Origin: Cellulomonas sp. URHE0023
Lineage (GTDB): Bacteria > Actinomycetota > Actinomycetes > Actinomycetales > Cellulomonadaceae
Length of the DNA: 64,000 bases
Reading direction: 5' to 3'
Assembly (NCBI RefSeq): GCF_000688475.1
Contig: NZ_JIAN01000005.1
Location: 1,116,001-1,180,000, forward strand
In this document: in pieces, positions 34,426 through 43,179 of the stretch
How positions within the stretch are numbered: the first letter of the stretch is position 1
Layout of the letters: each line of letters begins with the position of its first letter
The notes under the pieces: model-generated
What the model was told of the DNA's origin: nothing
The model's input: the letters and a program-made list of their open reading frames with translations, nothing else
Database searches by the model: none
Program-made: the position numbers and the translations under genes

Positions 34426-34836
34426 TCAGGCGTCCTCGCGGTCGGGGTTCTCGAGCCGGAAGAAGTTGCTCGCCCGGCCGTCCTTGCGCTCCTCCTGGTA
34501 GATGAAGTTGAGCCGTCGGGCGTCGAAGGTGTCGAACCACTCGTCCCAGCTCACGTGTCGAAGACGCTCGTCGTCGCCACCGAAGTCGAAGCGCAGCACC
34601 CCGAGGTGATCCCCGTGCTCGGTGCCCTCGACGGTCGCCGGCACCGCGTCGCGTTCCTGGGCCCACTGCCGGATCACGTCGTGGTGCGTGGTGGCCAGGC
34701 TGCGGCCGGGGCGCTCCGGCTCGTCGTCCGGCGAGGTGATCTCCTGCGAGTACTTCAGCGAGCCTGACGTGTCCGGTCCTGTGCGCAGCCGTCCGCCGTC
34801 CGGGCCTGCTCCGTAGCTCGTGTCGTCGGCAGTCAT
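34426..34836 (-). CDS. Conserved hypothetical small acidic protein
   Basis: 136 residues from ATG 34836, GGGAGG seven bases upstream; a longer in-frame ATG at 34950 has no site. The C-terminal 80 residues ('HHDVIRQWAQERDAVPATVE', 'LGVLRFDF', 'ISWDEWFDTFD' type, 'YQEERKDGRASNFFRLENP') belong to a widespread uncharacterised family. The N-terminal 45 residues are disordered. Convergent with the GMC gene, with a 16-bp gap. The family is sometimes mislabelled as a glucan branching enzyme; nothing here supports that. Confidence 0.75.
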   Translation of the reverse strand: MTADDTSYGAGPDGGRLRTGPDTSGSLKYSQEITSPDDEPERPGRSLATTHHDVIRQWAQERDAVPATVEGTEHGDHLGVLRFDFGGDDERLRHVSWDEWFDTFDARRLNFIYQEERKDGRASNFFRLENPDREDA

Positions 34837-35088
34837 GTCGGTCCTCCCGGTGTGCTCGTGCGCGCCGGACGGTTCCAGGCCCGGCGTCAGCCGCTGCCGC
34901 TGCGCTGGACAGGCTTCTTCGAGGGTGCATCGCCGTCGACGGCGCCGCATCCGGGAGCGCGCGGCCGGGCGACCTGGTCGACTGATCGGCCGCGTCCGGT
35001 GCCCGATCGTGCCGTCAGAGCGCGTGGGAGGCCGTCACCAGCGTCGGTCGGCTCCCGACGGTGCTCCGCGATGCCGTCTGCCGTACGC
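34837..35088. other. Intergenic region with no recognised gene
   Basis: 252 bp between two genes that are both on the minus strand. The open frames on the plus strand are continuations of antisense shadows of the aldolase gene. I see no hairpin or RNA gene in it. Confidence 0.4.
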
Positions 35089-36000
35089 TCAGGAACGCTC
35101 GCCGGCGGCGCGCGGGGTGCCGAGCCCGCACAGAGCGGCGTCCAGACGAGCAACGACCTCGGGTCCGGGCGCGAGCAGCGGAGCGGGGAGGCGTCCGGTC
35201 CGCAGACCGAGGATCTCGCCGACGGCGTGCACGACTCGGGGGCCACCCTCCGTGAGGGCGATCTCCGCGATCGGTCGGACATCGGCAAGAAGCCTGTCCA
35301 CGCTGTCACGGTCGCCGAGGACCGCCGCCCGTGCGATCGCGACGTAGGCGGACGGCAGCACCGACGCGAGGCCTGAGTGCCAGCTTCGCGCGCCCGCCAG
35401 AAGGCCCTCTACGCCGAGCAGGTCTCCGCTGTATCCCACCTCGATCGTCGGGGCGTCCGCACGGAGCCGACCAGCGCGCCTCTGGATCTCGGCCGCGTCG
35501 CTGCCCCGGTCCTTGACTCCGCCGATGCCCGGCAGGGCGGACACCCGCAGCAGAGTCTCGATGCTGAACGCGAATCTGGTGGTCACGGGGTTGTGGTAGA
35601 CCCAGACCTGCCCGTCCACGGCACGCGTGACGTCCGCATAGAGCCCGACCACCTCGTCGTCCGACAGCGGCAGGTACGACACGGGCGCGAGGAGCAGCGC
35701 ATCCGCGCCGGCCCGTGAGGCGTCGTCGGCGTGCGCGAGCACGGACTCGGTGGTGGCTGCGCTGATGCCCGCCACAAGCGGTACCCGCCCGGCGACGGCC
35801 TCGGCGGCGACCTCCACGACGCGACGGCGCTGGGCCCGGTCCAGGTAGGCCGCCCCACCGGTCGACCCGAGTACCGCGATGCCATCGACGCCCGCACCCA
35901 CCGCCCTGTCGACCAGCGCTGCGAGCGCTGCCTCCGCCACCCTGCCGGCCGCGTCACGCGGAGTGGGCGGGTACGCCACCAGTGGGCCTAGGAGTGCCAT
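35089..36000 (-). CDS. DapA-like class I aldolase/dehydratase family protein
   Basis: 303 residues from ATG 36000. TIM barrel of the DHDPS/NAL group: 'GIAVLGSTGGAAYLDRAQR' carries the phosphate/carboxylate-binding region, Y135 in 'VYHNPVTTRF' and the Schiff-base Lys163 in 'GIGGVKDRGSD'. So the core of the active site is intact. Because it lies 41 bp after a GH120 beta-xylosidase, it may act on a 2-keto-3-deoxy sugar acid rather than in lysine synthesis. That is inferred from context only. Confidence 0.8.
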   Translation of the reverse strand: MALLGPLVAYPPTPRDAAGRVAEAALAALVDRAVGAGVDGIAVLGSTGGAAYLDRAQRRRVVEVAAEAVAGRVPLVAGISAATTESVLAHADDASRAGADALLLAPVSYLPLSDDEVVGLYADVTRAVDGQVWVYHNPVTTRFAFSIETLLRVSALPGIGGVKDRGSDAAEIQRRAGRLRADAPTIEVGYSGDLLGVEGLLAGARSWHSGLASVLPSAYVAIARAAVLGDRDSVDRLLADVRPIAEIALTEGGPRVVHAVGEILGLRTGRLPAPLLAPGPEVVARLDAALCGLGTPRAAGERS

Positions 36001-36041
36001 GCGGGAAGATTAACGAGGGGCCGCATCGACGGCGATCACCC

Positions 36042-38012
36042 TCACCAGATCCTGGTCCGGGACTCGCCGGACGCCAGGGCGGCGACAGGGCCGGCGGCAA
36101 CGACGGAACCGGCGGCCTTGGGCTCTCCGAGGAGATCGGTGTCCAGGACCAGCCGACTGCCGTCCCGCTCCTCGAAGTCGGCGTCGACGAAGCGCACCCG
36201 CTCGAGGTCCTCCCCGGTGACGACCGGGAGCCGCGCGTCGTCGAACCCGGCCGGGAGGCGGGTCTCCAGGAAGCACCCCTCGTCGTCCTCGACGATCGCG
36301 ACGTGGACGTCACCCTCCGAGAGCACCACAGCGCCGGGCTCGCCGTCGACGGGCTCCGCGCCGCCCACGAAGACGTTGTCGCGCAGGTAGGCCGGCTGCA
36401 GCACGCCGGTGAACCGCTCGTGGTCGCCGCGGGACACGTCGTGGACCTGCGCGAGGTAGGCGGCGAGCGTCGGGGGGTGGCCCGTGTACCCGACGGTGCC
36501 GTGCCGTGCCGACCGCCCGGTGCCGGCGGTCGCGCTGTAGGCCTCGGTGCCGTCGCCGAGGAAGACGTTCCCGATGTACCGGTCGTCGGCGCCCAGGATC
36601 GCGGCATAGCCGGCCACCTGCGTGCTGTGCGGCACGTGGTACGGCGTCGGCCGCTCGACCACGGGTTGCCGCCAGACCGTGCCGCACACCAGGTTGTGCA
36701 CGTAGGCGCCGCCCTGGCTGAAGTTCTCGAGCGACGCGGCCGAGCCGAAGACGTTGTGGTCCACGACATACGGACCGTGGGACACCTCGACGAACAGGTC
36801 CCGGGTGTTGCGGTAGAACACGTTGCGCGAGACGCGGGTGCCCTGGGTCTGCCAGTCCAGCCACGTTCCCAGCGTGCAGTCGTGGATGCGGTTGTGCCGG
36901 ATCTCGACGTCGATGGCGGCGTGCAGCTTGATGCCGCCGATCTCGTACCCGTAGAACTCCCGCTTCACGGCGATGTTGTAGATGTGGTTGTCCTCGATGG
37001 TCGAGAACACGGCGCCGAGGTGACCGACGATCCCGTTCTGGCCGCAGTCGAAGATGGTGTTGCGACGCACGACGTGCGACCCGACGTGCTCCCGGTCCCA
37101 GCCGATCTGGCGCGCCGCGAACACCGACTCGAGCTGGTACTGGTACCCCGGCTTGTCCCGTCGCGACGTCGCGTAGTTGTGGCCCGTCGACGCCTCCTTG
37201 CCCAGGGAGATCGCCGAGCACTTCGCGTCGTGGATGACGTTGTCCTCGATGATCCAGCCCTTGGCCCAGTTCGGTCCGATGAGGCCCGGCTGGTCCGCGG
37301 TCGGCGGGGTCCAGGGGCACGCCGCGTGCGCCAGCTCGAACCCGCGCACGGTGATGTAGTCCAGGTGGTGCTCACTGGGGTAGAACACCGAGCGGCGGAC
37401 GTTGATCTCGACGAGCTCGGCGTTGGGGTCCGCGCCCTGGAAGTTCGCCCACAGCGTCGTCTCGTCGGGGCCGGCCTCCGCGAACCAGACGTACCTCGTC
37501 TGCTCCGGGTCGCGGACCGTCTCGGTGGTCCCGGTCCAGAGGTCGAGGGTGGTCGTCCGCAACGGCGGGTCGGGCAGGGCGGAGCGGTCGAGCACCTCGT
37601 AGAAGCTCTTCCCGTTGAGGTACACGTCGCCCAGGTGCGTCCGGGCGGCGCCGGGTCCGTACACCGCCCAGTCGCCGTCGAGCTCCTCGGCGAAGGGGTT
37701 GAACGAGCCGAACAGGGCGTTGGGGATCGTCACCCGCCACACCGTCCCGCCCTCCGGAACCCACCCGGTGACCGGTTCGGAGCCCTTGATCACGACGTGC
37801 TCGCCGGGCGCGGCCTCGTAGGTGATCCTGCGCCGGTCGCTCAGACCGCCCCGCTGCGGGCGGACCCACTCCCGGTACTCACCGGCGTGCACGACGACGC
37901 GGTCGCCCGGTCGGGCGAGAGCGGCGGCCCTGGTGATCGTCCGCAGCGGTGCATCGGCTGAGCCGTCGGCGGCATCCGAGCCGGTGATCGCGACGTGGAG
38001 CGCAGCTGCCAT
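36042..38012 (-). CDS. GH120 beta-xylosidase
   Basis: 656 residues from ATG 38012. Right-handed parallel beta-helix with high overall similarity to GH120 (XylC of Thermoanaerobacterium): 'HVAITGSDAADGSADAPL', 'REWVRPQRGGLSDRRRITYE', 'FVEVSHGPYVVDHN'. From memory of XylC, the nucleophile and acid/base are D382 and E405; here D386 ('WLDWQTQ') and E409 ('FVEVSH') lie at the same offset. Length equals the family. There is no signal peptide, so it should hydrolyse imported xylo-oligosaccharides in the cytoplasm. Downstream is a DapA-like gene, upstream a hydrolase, same strand. Confidence 0.9.
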   Translation of the reverse strand: MAAALHVAITGSDAADGSADAPLRTITRAAALARPGDRVVVHAGEYREWVRPQRGGLSDRRRITYEAAPGEHVVIKGSEPVTGWVPEGGTVWRVTIPNALFGSFNPFAEELDGDWAVYGPGAARTHLGDVYLNGKSFYEVLDRSALPDPPLRTTTLDLWTGTTETVRDPEQTRYVWFAEAGPDETTLWANFQGADPNAELVEINVRRSVFYPSEHHLDYITVRGFELAHAACPWTPPTADQPGLIGPNWAKGWIIEDNVIHDAKCSAISLGKEASTGHNYATSRRDKPGYQYQLESVFAARQIGWDREHVGSHVVRRNTIFDCGQNGIVGHLGAVFSTIEDNHIYNIAVKREFYGYEIGGIKLHAAIDVEIRHNRIHDCTLGTWLDWQTQGTRVSRNVFYRNTRDLFVEVSHGPYVVDHNVFGSAASLENFSQGGAYVHNLVCGTVWRQPVVERPTPYHVPHSTQVAGYAAILGADDRYIGNVFLGDGTEAYSATAGTGRSARHGTVGYTGHPPTLAAYLAQVHDVSRGDHERFTGVLQPAYLRDNVFVGGAEPVDGEPGAVVLSEGDVHVAIVEDDEGCFLETRLPAGFDDARLPVVTGEDLERVRFVDADFEERDGSRLVLDTDLLGEPKAAGSVVAAGPVAALASGESRTRIW

Positions 38013-38100
38013 GGTTCGTCGGCCTTCCCTGCGTGGTGCGGGGCGCTTACCGCGCCCATCCTCCGCCGCCGGCTCAGCTACCGCCCGGAGAACCGGCCTC

Positions 38101-38892
38101 CTACTGCGCGATGTCCGGACCGCGGCGCAACCGCCGAGCCTCCGCCAGGAACTCGTCGACCGACTGGTGGTACAGGCCCGGCTGGTCACGCCGGACGCAG
38201 TGGCCCGAGTCCGGGACGACGACCGTCCGGACGAGCGGGTTGTGGAGGAGCTCCGGGCTAGGCGCCATGTCCGACACCGGCGGTACGACGAGCAGCGTCG
38301 GCACGGTCAGCGCGTTGAACAGCTCCTCCCACGCGGCATCGCCCAGAGTCAGCCCGCGCCGCACGTACTCGAGGTCGACAGCCGGCTTGCAGGCGGCCCA
38401 CGCCTCGATCTCGGTCCGGCTCCAGCTCGTCTCCGCGAGCATGCGCTCGACGTGCTCGGGGTGTCCGGCAACGTCGCGCATCGAGTGGAGGAAGTCCTCG
38501 GTCATGGCGACGAACACCGGGTCCGGCCCCCCTACAGGCGGCTTCGCGGGGTCTTCCAGCACCAACGCCCAGACCTTCTCCGGTCGCGCCAGCGCCGTGC
38601 GGAGCGCCAGGTTCCCGCCCAGCGAGTGCCCGATGAGCGCCACCGGCTCGGCGAGTGCATCGACGAGAGCCACGACGTCGGCGAGGTGAACCTCGGACGC
38701 GTTCGTGACCTCGTCGTCGGTCAGGTGCGGGGAACGTCCATGACCACGCAGGTCGGGCGCGTAGACGTCCCAGCGATCGCCCCAGTGCGCCACCAGGTCC
38801 GGCCACGTCGTCCCTGCGTCGGTCAGCCCGTGGACCAGCACCACCGGCTCGGCGTCCGGGTTGCCGTACCGATGGACGGTGAGTGCCTGCAC
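38101..38892 (-). CDS. Alpha/beta hydrolase
   Basis: 263 residues from ATG 38892. Oxyanion 'VLVHGLTDAG', 'APDLRGHGRS', nucleophile elbow 'GHSLGG' with Ser90, acid region near 'PTLLVVPPVSD', and the His in 'VVPDSGHCVRRDQPG'. The pattern is typical of epoxide-hydrolase or esterase-like members. It precedes the GH120 gene by 89 bp, same strand, so a shared transcript is possible. It could be an esterase on xylan side groups, but equally unrelated. Confidence 0.8.
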   Translation of the reverse strand: MQALTVHRYGNPDAEPVVLVHGLTDAGTTWPDLVAHWGDRWDVYAPDLRGHGRSPHLTDDEVTNASEVHLADVVALVDALAEPVALIGHSLGGNLALRTALARPEKVWALVLEDPAKPPVGGPDPVFVAMTEDFLHSMRDVAGHPEHVERMLAETSWSRTEIEAWAACKPAVDLEYVRRGLTLGDAAWEELFNALTVPTLLVVPPVSDMAPSPELLHNPLVRTVVVPDSGHCVRRDQPGLYHQSVDEFLAEARRLRRGPDIAQ

Positions 38893-39072
38893 CGATGCCT
38901 CCCTTGGCAGCGCGCCGTCCCACCGGTCCGGGGCAGGGTCGCATCGCGAGACTATCCGGGCCGGCCGGCCGGGACGTGCGGTCCGGCTGAGCGAACGTCA
39001 CCTCGCGGGTGCGCACCCTGCTGGGCGGAATTGCCGTGAAACAGTCGGCACGCCCGACCTACGCTGCAGTGG

Positions 39073-39966
39073 ATGACCGACCTTGCCGAACCTCAGATCA
39101 CGGTCGACCTGGTTCGCCGCCTCCTCGCCGAGCAGCATCCCCAGTGGTCCGGGCTCCCGGTGTCACCGGTGCCACGCAGCGGCGTGGACAACCGCACCTT
39201 CCGCCTCGGCGACGAGCTGCTCGTCCGCCTGCCCAGTGCCGAGGGGTACGCGCACTCCGTGGTGAAGGAGCAGCGGTGGCTGCCCGTGCTGGCCCAGCAC
39301 CTTCCGCTTCCCATCCCCGCTCCCGTGGCGCAGGGCGCGCCCGGTCACGGGTACCCGTGGCCCTGGTCCGTGTACCGGTGGCTGCCCGGCGACTCCGCCG
39401 ACGAGGCCCCGCCTGGGGACCTGACGCGGTTCGCGGTCGATCTCGCGGCCTTCCTCAGGGCGCTGCGACGCGCACCCGGACCGGGCCCGGAGCCGGGTGC
39501 GCACAACTGGTGGCGTGGTGGCCCGGTCCGCCACTACGACGACGAGACACGTCAGGCGCTCGAGGTGCTCGCAGGTGAGGTCGACGTACCGGCTGCGACG
39601 GAGGTGTGGGAGGCCGCGCTGATGTCGGTCTGGCACGGGCCGGACGTCTGGTTCCACGGTGACATCGCCCCCGGGAACCTCCTGGTCAGCGGCGGCGCCC
39701 TGAGCGCCGTCATCGACTTCGGCACGTCCGGCTGGGGCGACCCCTCCTGCGACCTCGTCATCACCTGGACCGTTCTCGAGGGCTCGTCGCGAGACGCCTT
39801 CCGGGCAGGGGTCGACGCCGACTCCGGGATGTGGGCCCGAGCGCGGGGGTGGGCGCTGTGGAAGGCGCTGATCACGATGGACCGGCAGCGCGCCGACCCG
39901 GTCGCGCACGCGTCTGCTCGGCGCGTTCTGCAGACGGTGCTCGCGGACCACGCCGCACACGGCTGA
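39073..39966 (+). CDS. APH-family phosphotransferase, paralogue of the gene at 3130
   Basis: 297 residues. Catalytic loop 'HGDIAPGN' at 195-202 and metal Asp215 in 'AVIDFGTSGWGDP'. The nucleotide Lys is Arg in 'LLVRLP'. N-terminal 'LLAEQHPQWSGLP' nearly repeats that of the 3130 gene. 'GHGYPWPWSVYRWLPG' likewise repeats 'GRGYPWTWSVLTWVPG' there. The duplication is not recent. Substrate unknown. Confidence 0.8.
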   Translation: MTDLAEPQITVDLVRRLLAEQHPQWSGLPVSPVPRSGVDNRTFRLGDELLVRLPSAEGYAHSVVKEQRWLPVLAQHLPLPIPAPVAQGAPGHGYPWPWSVYRWLPGDSADEAPPGDLTRFAVDLAAFLRALRRAPGPGPEPGAHNWWRGGPVRHYDDETRQALEVLAGEVDVPAATEVWEAALMSVWHGPDVWFHGDIAPGNLLVSGGALSAVIDFGTSGWGDPSCDLVITWTVLEGSSRDAFRAGVDADSGMWARARGWALWKALITMDRQRADPVAHASARRVLQTVLADHAAHG

Positions 39967-40056
39967 GGCGCCGACCCGCAGCCGCGACCCGACCTCGGCC
40001 GCACTCACGGGTCCCGAACCCGAGCACGGAGGCCGGTGCAGGCCAAGGATGTGGTC

Positions 40057-40674
40057 GTGACTCTCTACGCACAGACCCCCGGCCGCCGTGCACGCCAGAT
40101 GGTCGGCGACCTCCTGGTCCTCGGCTGGATCGTGTTCTGGGTGCGCGCAGGGCTGTGGGTGCACCAGGTCGTGGCACGGCTCGCCGCTCCCGGGCGCACC
40201 CTCGAAGACGCCGGCTCCTCGCTCTCCGAGAGCATGTCCTCCGCCGGGGACACCGTCGCGCACCTCCCGCTCGTGGGCGACGACGCACGCGCCCCGTTCA
40301 CCACGGCCGGTGGCGCCGGGGACTCGATCGCACGCGCAGGCGTCGAGGTGCAGCACGGCGCCCTGCACCTCGCGCTGGTCCTCGGGCTCCTGATCGCCGC
40401 GGTCCCGATCGTGCTCGTCGCGGCGGGCTGGCTGTACTCCCGCGCGCGGTTCGTCAACCGCGCGCGGGCGGCGACACGCATCCTGGACTCCGCAGCCGAC
40501 CTGGACCTGTTCGCTCTGCGGGCGCTCGCCACGCAGCCCGTCCGTGCGCTCGCCCGCGTGAGCGACGACCCGGCGAACGCGTGGCGCCGCGGAGATCCCG
40601 AGATCATGCGCGCGCTCGCGTCCCTCGAGCTGCACTCGCTCGGTCTCCGCGCTCCCGCGCCGTCGTCGGCGTGA
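40057..40674 (+). CDS. Two-helix membrane protein of unknown function
   Basis: 205 residues from GTG 40057, with AAGGA about 8 bases upstream; GTG 40036 is in frame but its GGAGG is too close. Helices at about 18-36 ('MVGDLLVLGWIVFWVRAGLW') and 105-125 ('LALVLGLLIAAVPIVLVAAG'). The loop between, about 70 residues, is outside. The C-terminal 75 residues are cytoplasmic, helical and end in 'EIMRALASLELHSLGL'. It is a common actinobacterial protein with no known function. Confidence 0.65.
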   Translation: MTLYAQTPGRRARQMVGDLLVLGWIVFWVRAGLWVHQVVARLAAPGRTLEDAGSSLSESMSSAGDTVAHLPLVGDDARAPFTTAGGAGDSIARAGVEVQHGALHLALVLGLLIAAVPIVLVAAGWLYSRARFVNRARAATRILDSAADLDLFALRALATQPVRALARVSDDPANAWRRGDPEIMRALASLELHSLGLRAPAPSSA

Positions 40675-40710
40675 CCCGCGCACGCCGTCGCCGTGAGGGG
40701 TGCGGTCGGA

Positions 40711-41109
40711 TCAGCGTCGCTCGTAGTCGCTGTCGGTGACGTGCTCGAGCCACGTGACGACCTGGCCGTGCTCGTCGGCCTCCTGGATGGCGACGTGGGC
40801 CATGAACCGGTCCTGCGTGGCGCCGTGCCAGTGCTCCTCGCCGGGCTCGATGTAGACGACGTCGCCGGGGCGGATCTCGCGGACCTCGCCGCTACGACTG
40901 GCCACATAGCCGATGCCGTCGGTCACGTACAGCGTCTGGCCCTTGGGGTGGTGGTGCCAGGCGGTACGTGCGCCGGGGGTGAACCGCACGTGCGCGCAGC
41001 CGACGGCCGACTGGTCGTCGGGGTTGCGGATGCCGTCGATGTATACGGTGCCGGTGAACCAGTCCTCAGGACCGGTGGCCGACTGGCCACCGCTGGTGGT
41101 GAGTCGCAT
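40711..41109 (-). CDS. Cupin-domain protein
   Basis: 132 residues. Metal motif 1 'WHHHPKGQTLYVTDG' (H52, H54, Q58) and motif 2 'IRPGDVVYIEPGEEHWHG' (H93). Four ligands are present, so a metal is likely. It follows the zinc-ADH gene by 23 bp on the same strand and probably shares its promoter. Relatives occur with carboxymuconolactone decarboxylases and ADHs in stress loci. Reaction unknown. Confidence 0.8.
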   Translation of the reverse strand: MRLTTSGGQSATGPEDWFTGTVYIDGIRNPDDQSAVGCAHVRFTPGARTAWHHHPKGQTLYVTDGIGYVASRSGEVREIRPGDVVYIEPGEEHWHGATQDRFMAHVAIQEADEHGQVVTWLEHVTDSDYERR

Positions 41110-41132
41110 GTGATCTCGTCCTTCCGTGGTGG

Positions 41133-42152
41133 TCAGAGGGTGAGCAGCACCTTGGTGGCGCGCCGCTCGTCCATCGCCCGGTATCCCTCGGCGGCCTGAT
41201 CGAGGGGCAGGGTGAGGTCGAAGACCTTGCCGGGGTCGATCTGGCGGTCCCAGATCAGCTTGATCAGCTCGGGCAGGAAGCGGCGCACCGGTGCGGGTCC
41301 GCCGTGCAGGTGGACGCCGGAGAAGAACAGCTCCTGGCCGGGCAGCGCGACGTCGTGGGAGACGCCGACGTACCCGACGTGCCCGCCGGCCCGGGTGGCG
41401 CGGATGGCCTGCATCATCGACTCCTGGGTTCCGACAGCCTCGATCGTGGAGTGCGCGCCGAGGCCGCCCGTGAGCTCCTTGATCCGGGCCACACCGGCGT
41501 CGCCGCGCTCCTCGACGATGTCGGTCGCGCCGAAGTCCCGGGCCAGTGCCTGACGGTCGGCGTGCCGGGACATCGCGATGATCCGCTCGGCGCCGAGCTG
41601 CTTGGCGGCGAGCACCCCCAGCAGACCGACCGCCCCGTCACCGACGACAGCAACGGTCTTGCCGGGGCCGACCTCGGCGGCGACGGCGGCGAACCAGCCG
41701 GTGCCGAGCACGTCGGAAGCGGCCAGCAGCGAGGGGATCAGGTCGTCGTCGGGCATCCCGGGGGTCGCGACGAGGGTGCCGTCGGCGTGCGGGATCCGCG
41801 CGTACTCGGCCTGGGCACCGGGGACCGCTCCGGGACCCCGGTGCACGCAGTGGGTCTGGTAGCCCGCCTGGCAGATCTCGCACGTGTTGTCGGAGGAGAA
41901 GAACGTGCCGACGACGAAGTCGCCGACCTCGATGGCCGTGACGTCCGTGCCGATCTCCTCGACCACGCCGACGTACTCGTGGCCCATCGGCTGGTGGTCG
42001 ACGTCGTCCGCGCCGCGGTACGGCCACAGGTCGGAGCCGCAGATGCAGGTCGCGGCCAGCTTGATGATCGCGTCGGTCGGCTCGACGATCGTCGGCCGCT
42101 CGGTCTGGTCGACCCGGACGTCGCCCGGGGCGTACATGATGACTGCGCGCAT
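41133..42152 (-). CDS. Zinc-dependent alcohol dehydrogenase family protein
   Basis: 339 residues from ATG 42152. Catalytic zinc ligands C38 ('CICGSD') and H58/E59 ('MGHEYVG'). The structural-zinc loop has three cysteines, C91, C94 and C102, not four. NAD(P) site 'VAVVGDGAVGLLGVLAAKQL'. First in the operon with the cupin gene; divergent from the XRE regulator across a large palindrome. Likely an aldehyde or quinone reductase-like enzyme induced by a ligand of that regulator. Confidence 0.85.
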   Translation of the reverse strand: MRAVIMYAPGDVRVDQTERPTIVEPTDAIIKLAATCICGSDLWPYRGADDVDHQPMGHEYVGVVEEIGTDVTAIEVGDFVVGTFFSSDNTCEICQAGYQTHCVHRGPGAVPGAQAEYARIPHADGTLVATPGMPDDDLIPSLLAASDVLGTGWFAAVAAEVGPGKTVAVVGDGAVGLLGVLAAKQLGAERIIAMSRHADRQALARDFGATDIVEERGDAGVARIKELTGGLGAHSTIEAVGTQESMMQAIRATRAGGHVGYVGVSHDVALPGQELFFSGVHLHGGPAPVRRFLPELIKLIWDRQIDPGKVFDLTLPLDQAAEGYRAMDERRATKVLLTL

Positions 42153-42209
42153 GGTGGTGGTGCCTCTCTGTCGGTGTGTCCACCAGCCAACCCCGGCCGT
42201 CGCGCGCCG

Positions 42210-42262
42210 GGGAGTCCCTGACGAGGGGTGTACCGGCAGTGCACCCCTTCGCACGGACTCCC
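42210..42262. promoter_or_regulatory. 53-bp nested palindrome between ADH and XRE genes
   Basis: Inner arms AGGGGTGTAC (42224-42233) and GTGCACCCCT (42239-42248) have one mismatch and a 5-base centre. Outer arms GGGAGTCC (42210-42217) and GGACTCCC (42255-42262) are perfect. Both pairs share the centre at 42236. Probable operator for the XRE regulator, perhaps bound by two dimers. Confidence 0.65.
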
Positions 42263-42294
42263 ACGTCGGCATGACCCGGCCTACGGTCGTTCAC

Positions 42295-43179
42295 ATGGAC
42301 AACCGAGCAGACGTACGCGAGTTCCTGATGTCGCGGCGCGCGAAGGTCACCCCGGACACGGCGGGTGTCATCGGGGGGACCAACCGGCGCGTGCCAGGGC
42401 TGCGCCGCAGCGAGGTCGCCGCGCTGGCCGGCGTGAGCGTGGAGTACTACGCCAAGCTCGAGCGGGGCTCCATCGGCGGAGCGTCCGCGTCCGTGCTGGA
42501 CTCCGTCGCCCGGGCGCTGCAGCTGGACGACACCGAGCGTGCGCACCTGTTCGACCTCGCCCGCGCCGCGGACGGCGTGCCCTCGTCGGGACGCGCGCGT
42601 CGTCGGAGCACCCGGCCCGCGACACCCCGACCGAGCCTCCAGTGGGCCCTGTCGGCGATCACCGACGGTGTCGCGTTCGTGCGCGACCAGCACCAGGACC
42701 TGCTGGCCACCAACGCGCTCGGCCGCGCGTTCTACTCCCCGGTGATCGGCGACGGCGGACGCACCCCGAACCTGGCCCGTTTCCAGTTCCTGGATCCCGC
42801 AGCCCACGACTTCTACCCCGACTGGGACCTGTTCGCGCAGATGTGCGTCGCGATCATGCGGGCCGAGGCCGGCCGGGACCCGCACGACAAGGGACTGCAG
42901 GACCTCGTCGGCGAGCTCTCCACGCGCAGCGAGACCTTCCGCCGGCTGTGGGGTGCGCACGACGTCCGCACCCACGGCGCCGGGACCAAGCGGTTCCACC
43001 ACCCCGTGGTCGGCGACCTCACGCTCGCGTACGAGGAGCTGGCCATCACCGCCGAGCCGGGCCAGGTGCTGCTGGTCTACACCGCCGAGCCCGGCTCACC
43101 GTCGGCCGACCGGCTGCGCCTGCTCGCGTCGTGGGCCGCCGACGCCCCCGTCGAGTCCCAGGACAGGAGCACCCGGTGA
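42295..43179 (+). CDS. MmyB-like XRE-family regulator
   Basis: 294 residues from ATG 42295. The helix-turn-helix is near the N-terminus: 'RVPGLRRSEVAALAGVSVEY' then 'YAKLERGSIGGASASVLDSV'. The C-terminal domain from about 110 ('LATNALGRAFYSPVIGDGG', 'FRRLWGAHDV') is the MmyB-type ligand-binding (PAS-like) domain, which binds fatty acid or similar in known members. Divergent from ADH and cupin. Stop overlaps the GTG of the acetyltransferase gene. Confidence 0.85.
   Translation: MDNRADVREFLMSRRAKVTPDTAGVIGGTNRRVPGLRRSEVAALAGVSVEYYAKLERGSIGGASASVLDSVARALQLDDTERAHLFDLARAADGVPSSGRARRRSTRPATPRPSLQWALSAITDGVAFVRDQHQDLLATNALGRAFYSPVIGDGGRTPNLARFQFLDPAAHDFYPDWDLFAQMCVAIMRAEAGRDPHDKGLQDLVGELSTRSETFRRLWGAHDVRTHGAGTKRFHHPVVGDLTLAYEELAITAEPGQVLLVYTAEPGSPSADRLRLLASWAADAPVESQDRSTR

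Noticed and set aside
41133..42152. Three rather than four structural-zinc cysteines in the ADH
   Set aside because: This is seen in several zinc-ADH subfamilies and does not show a broken enzyme.
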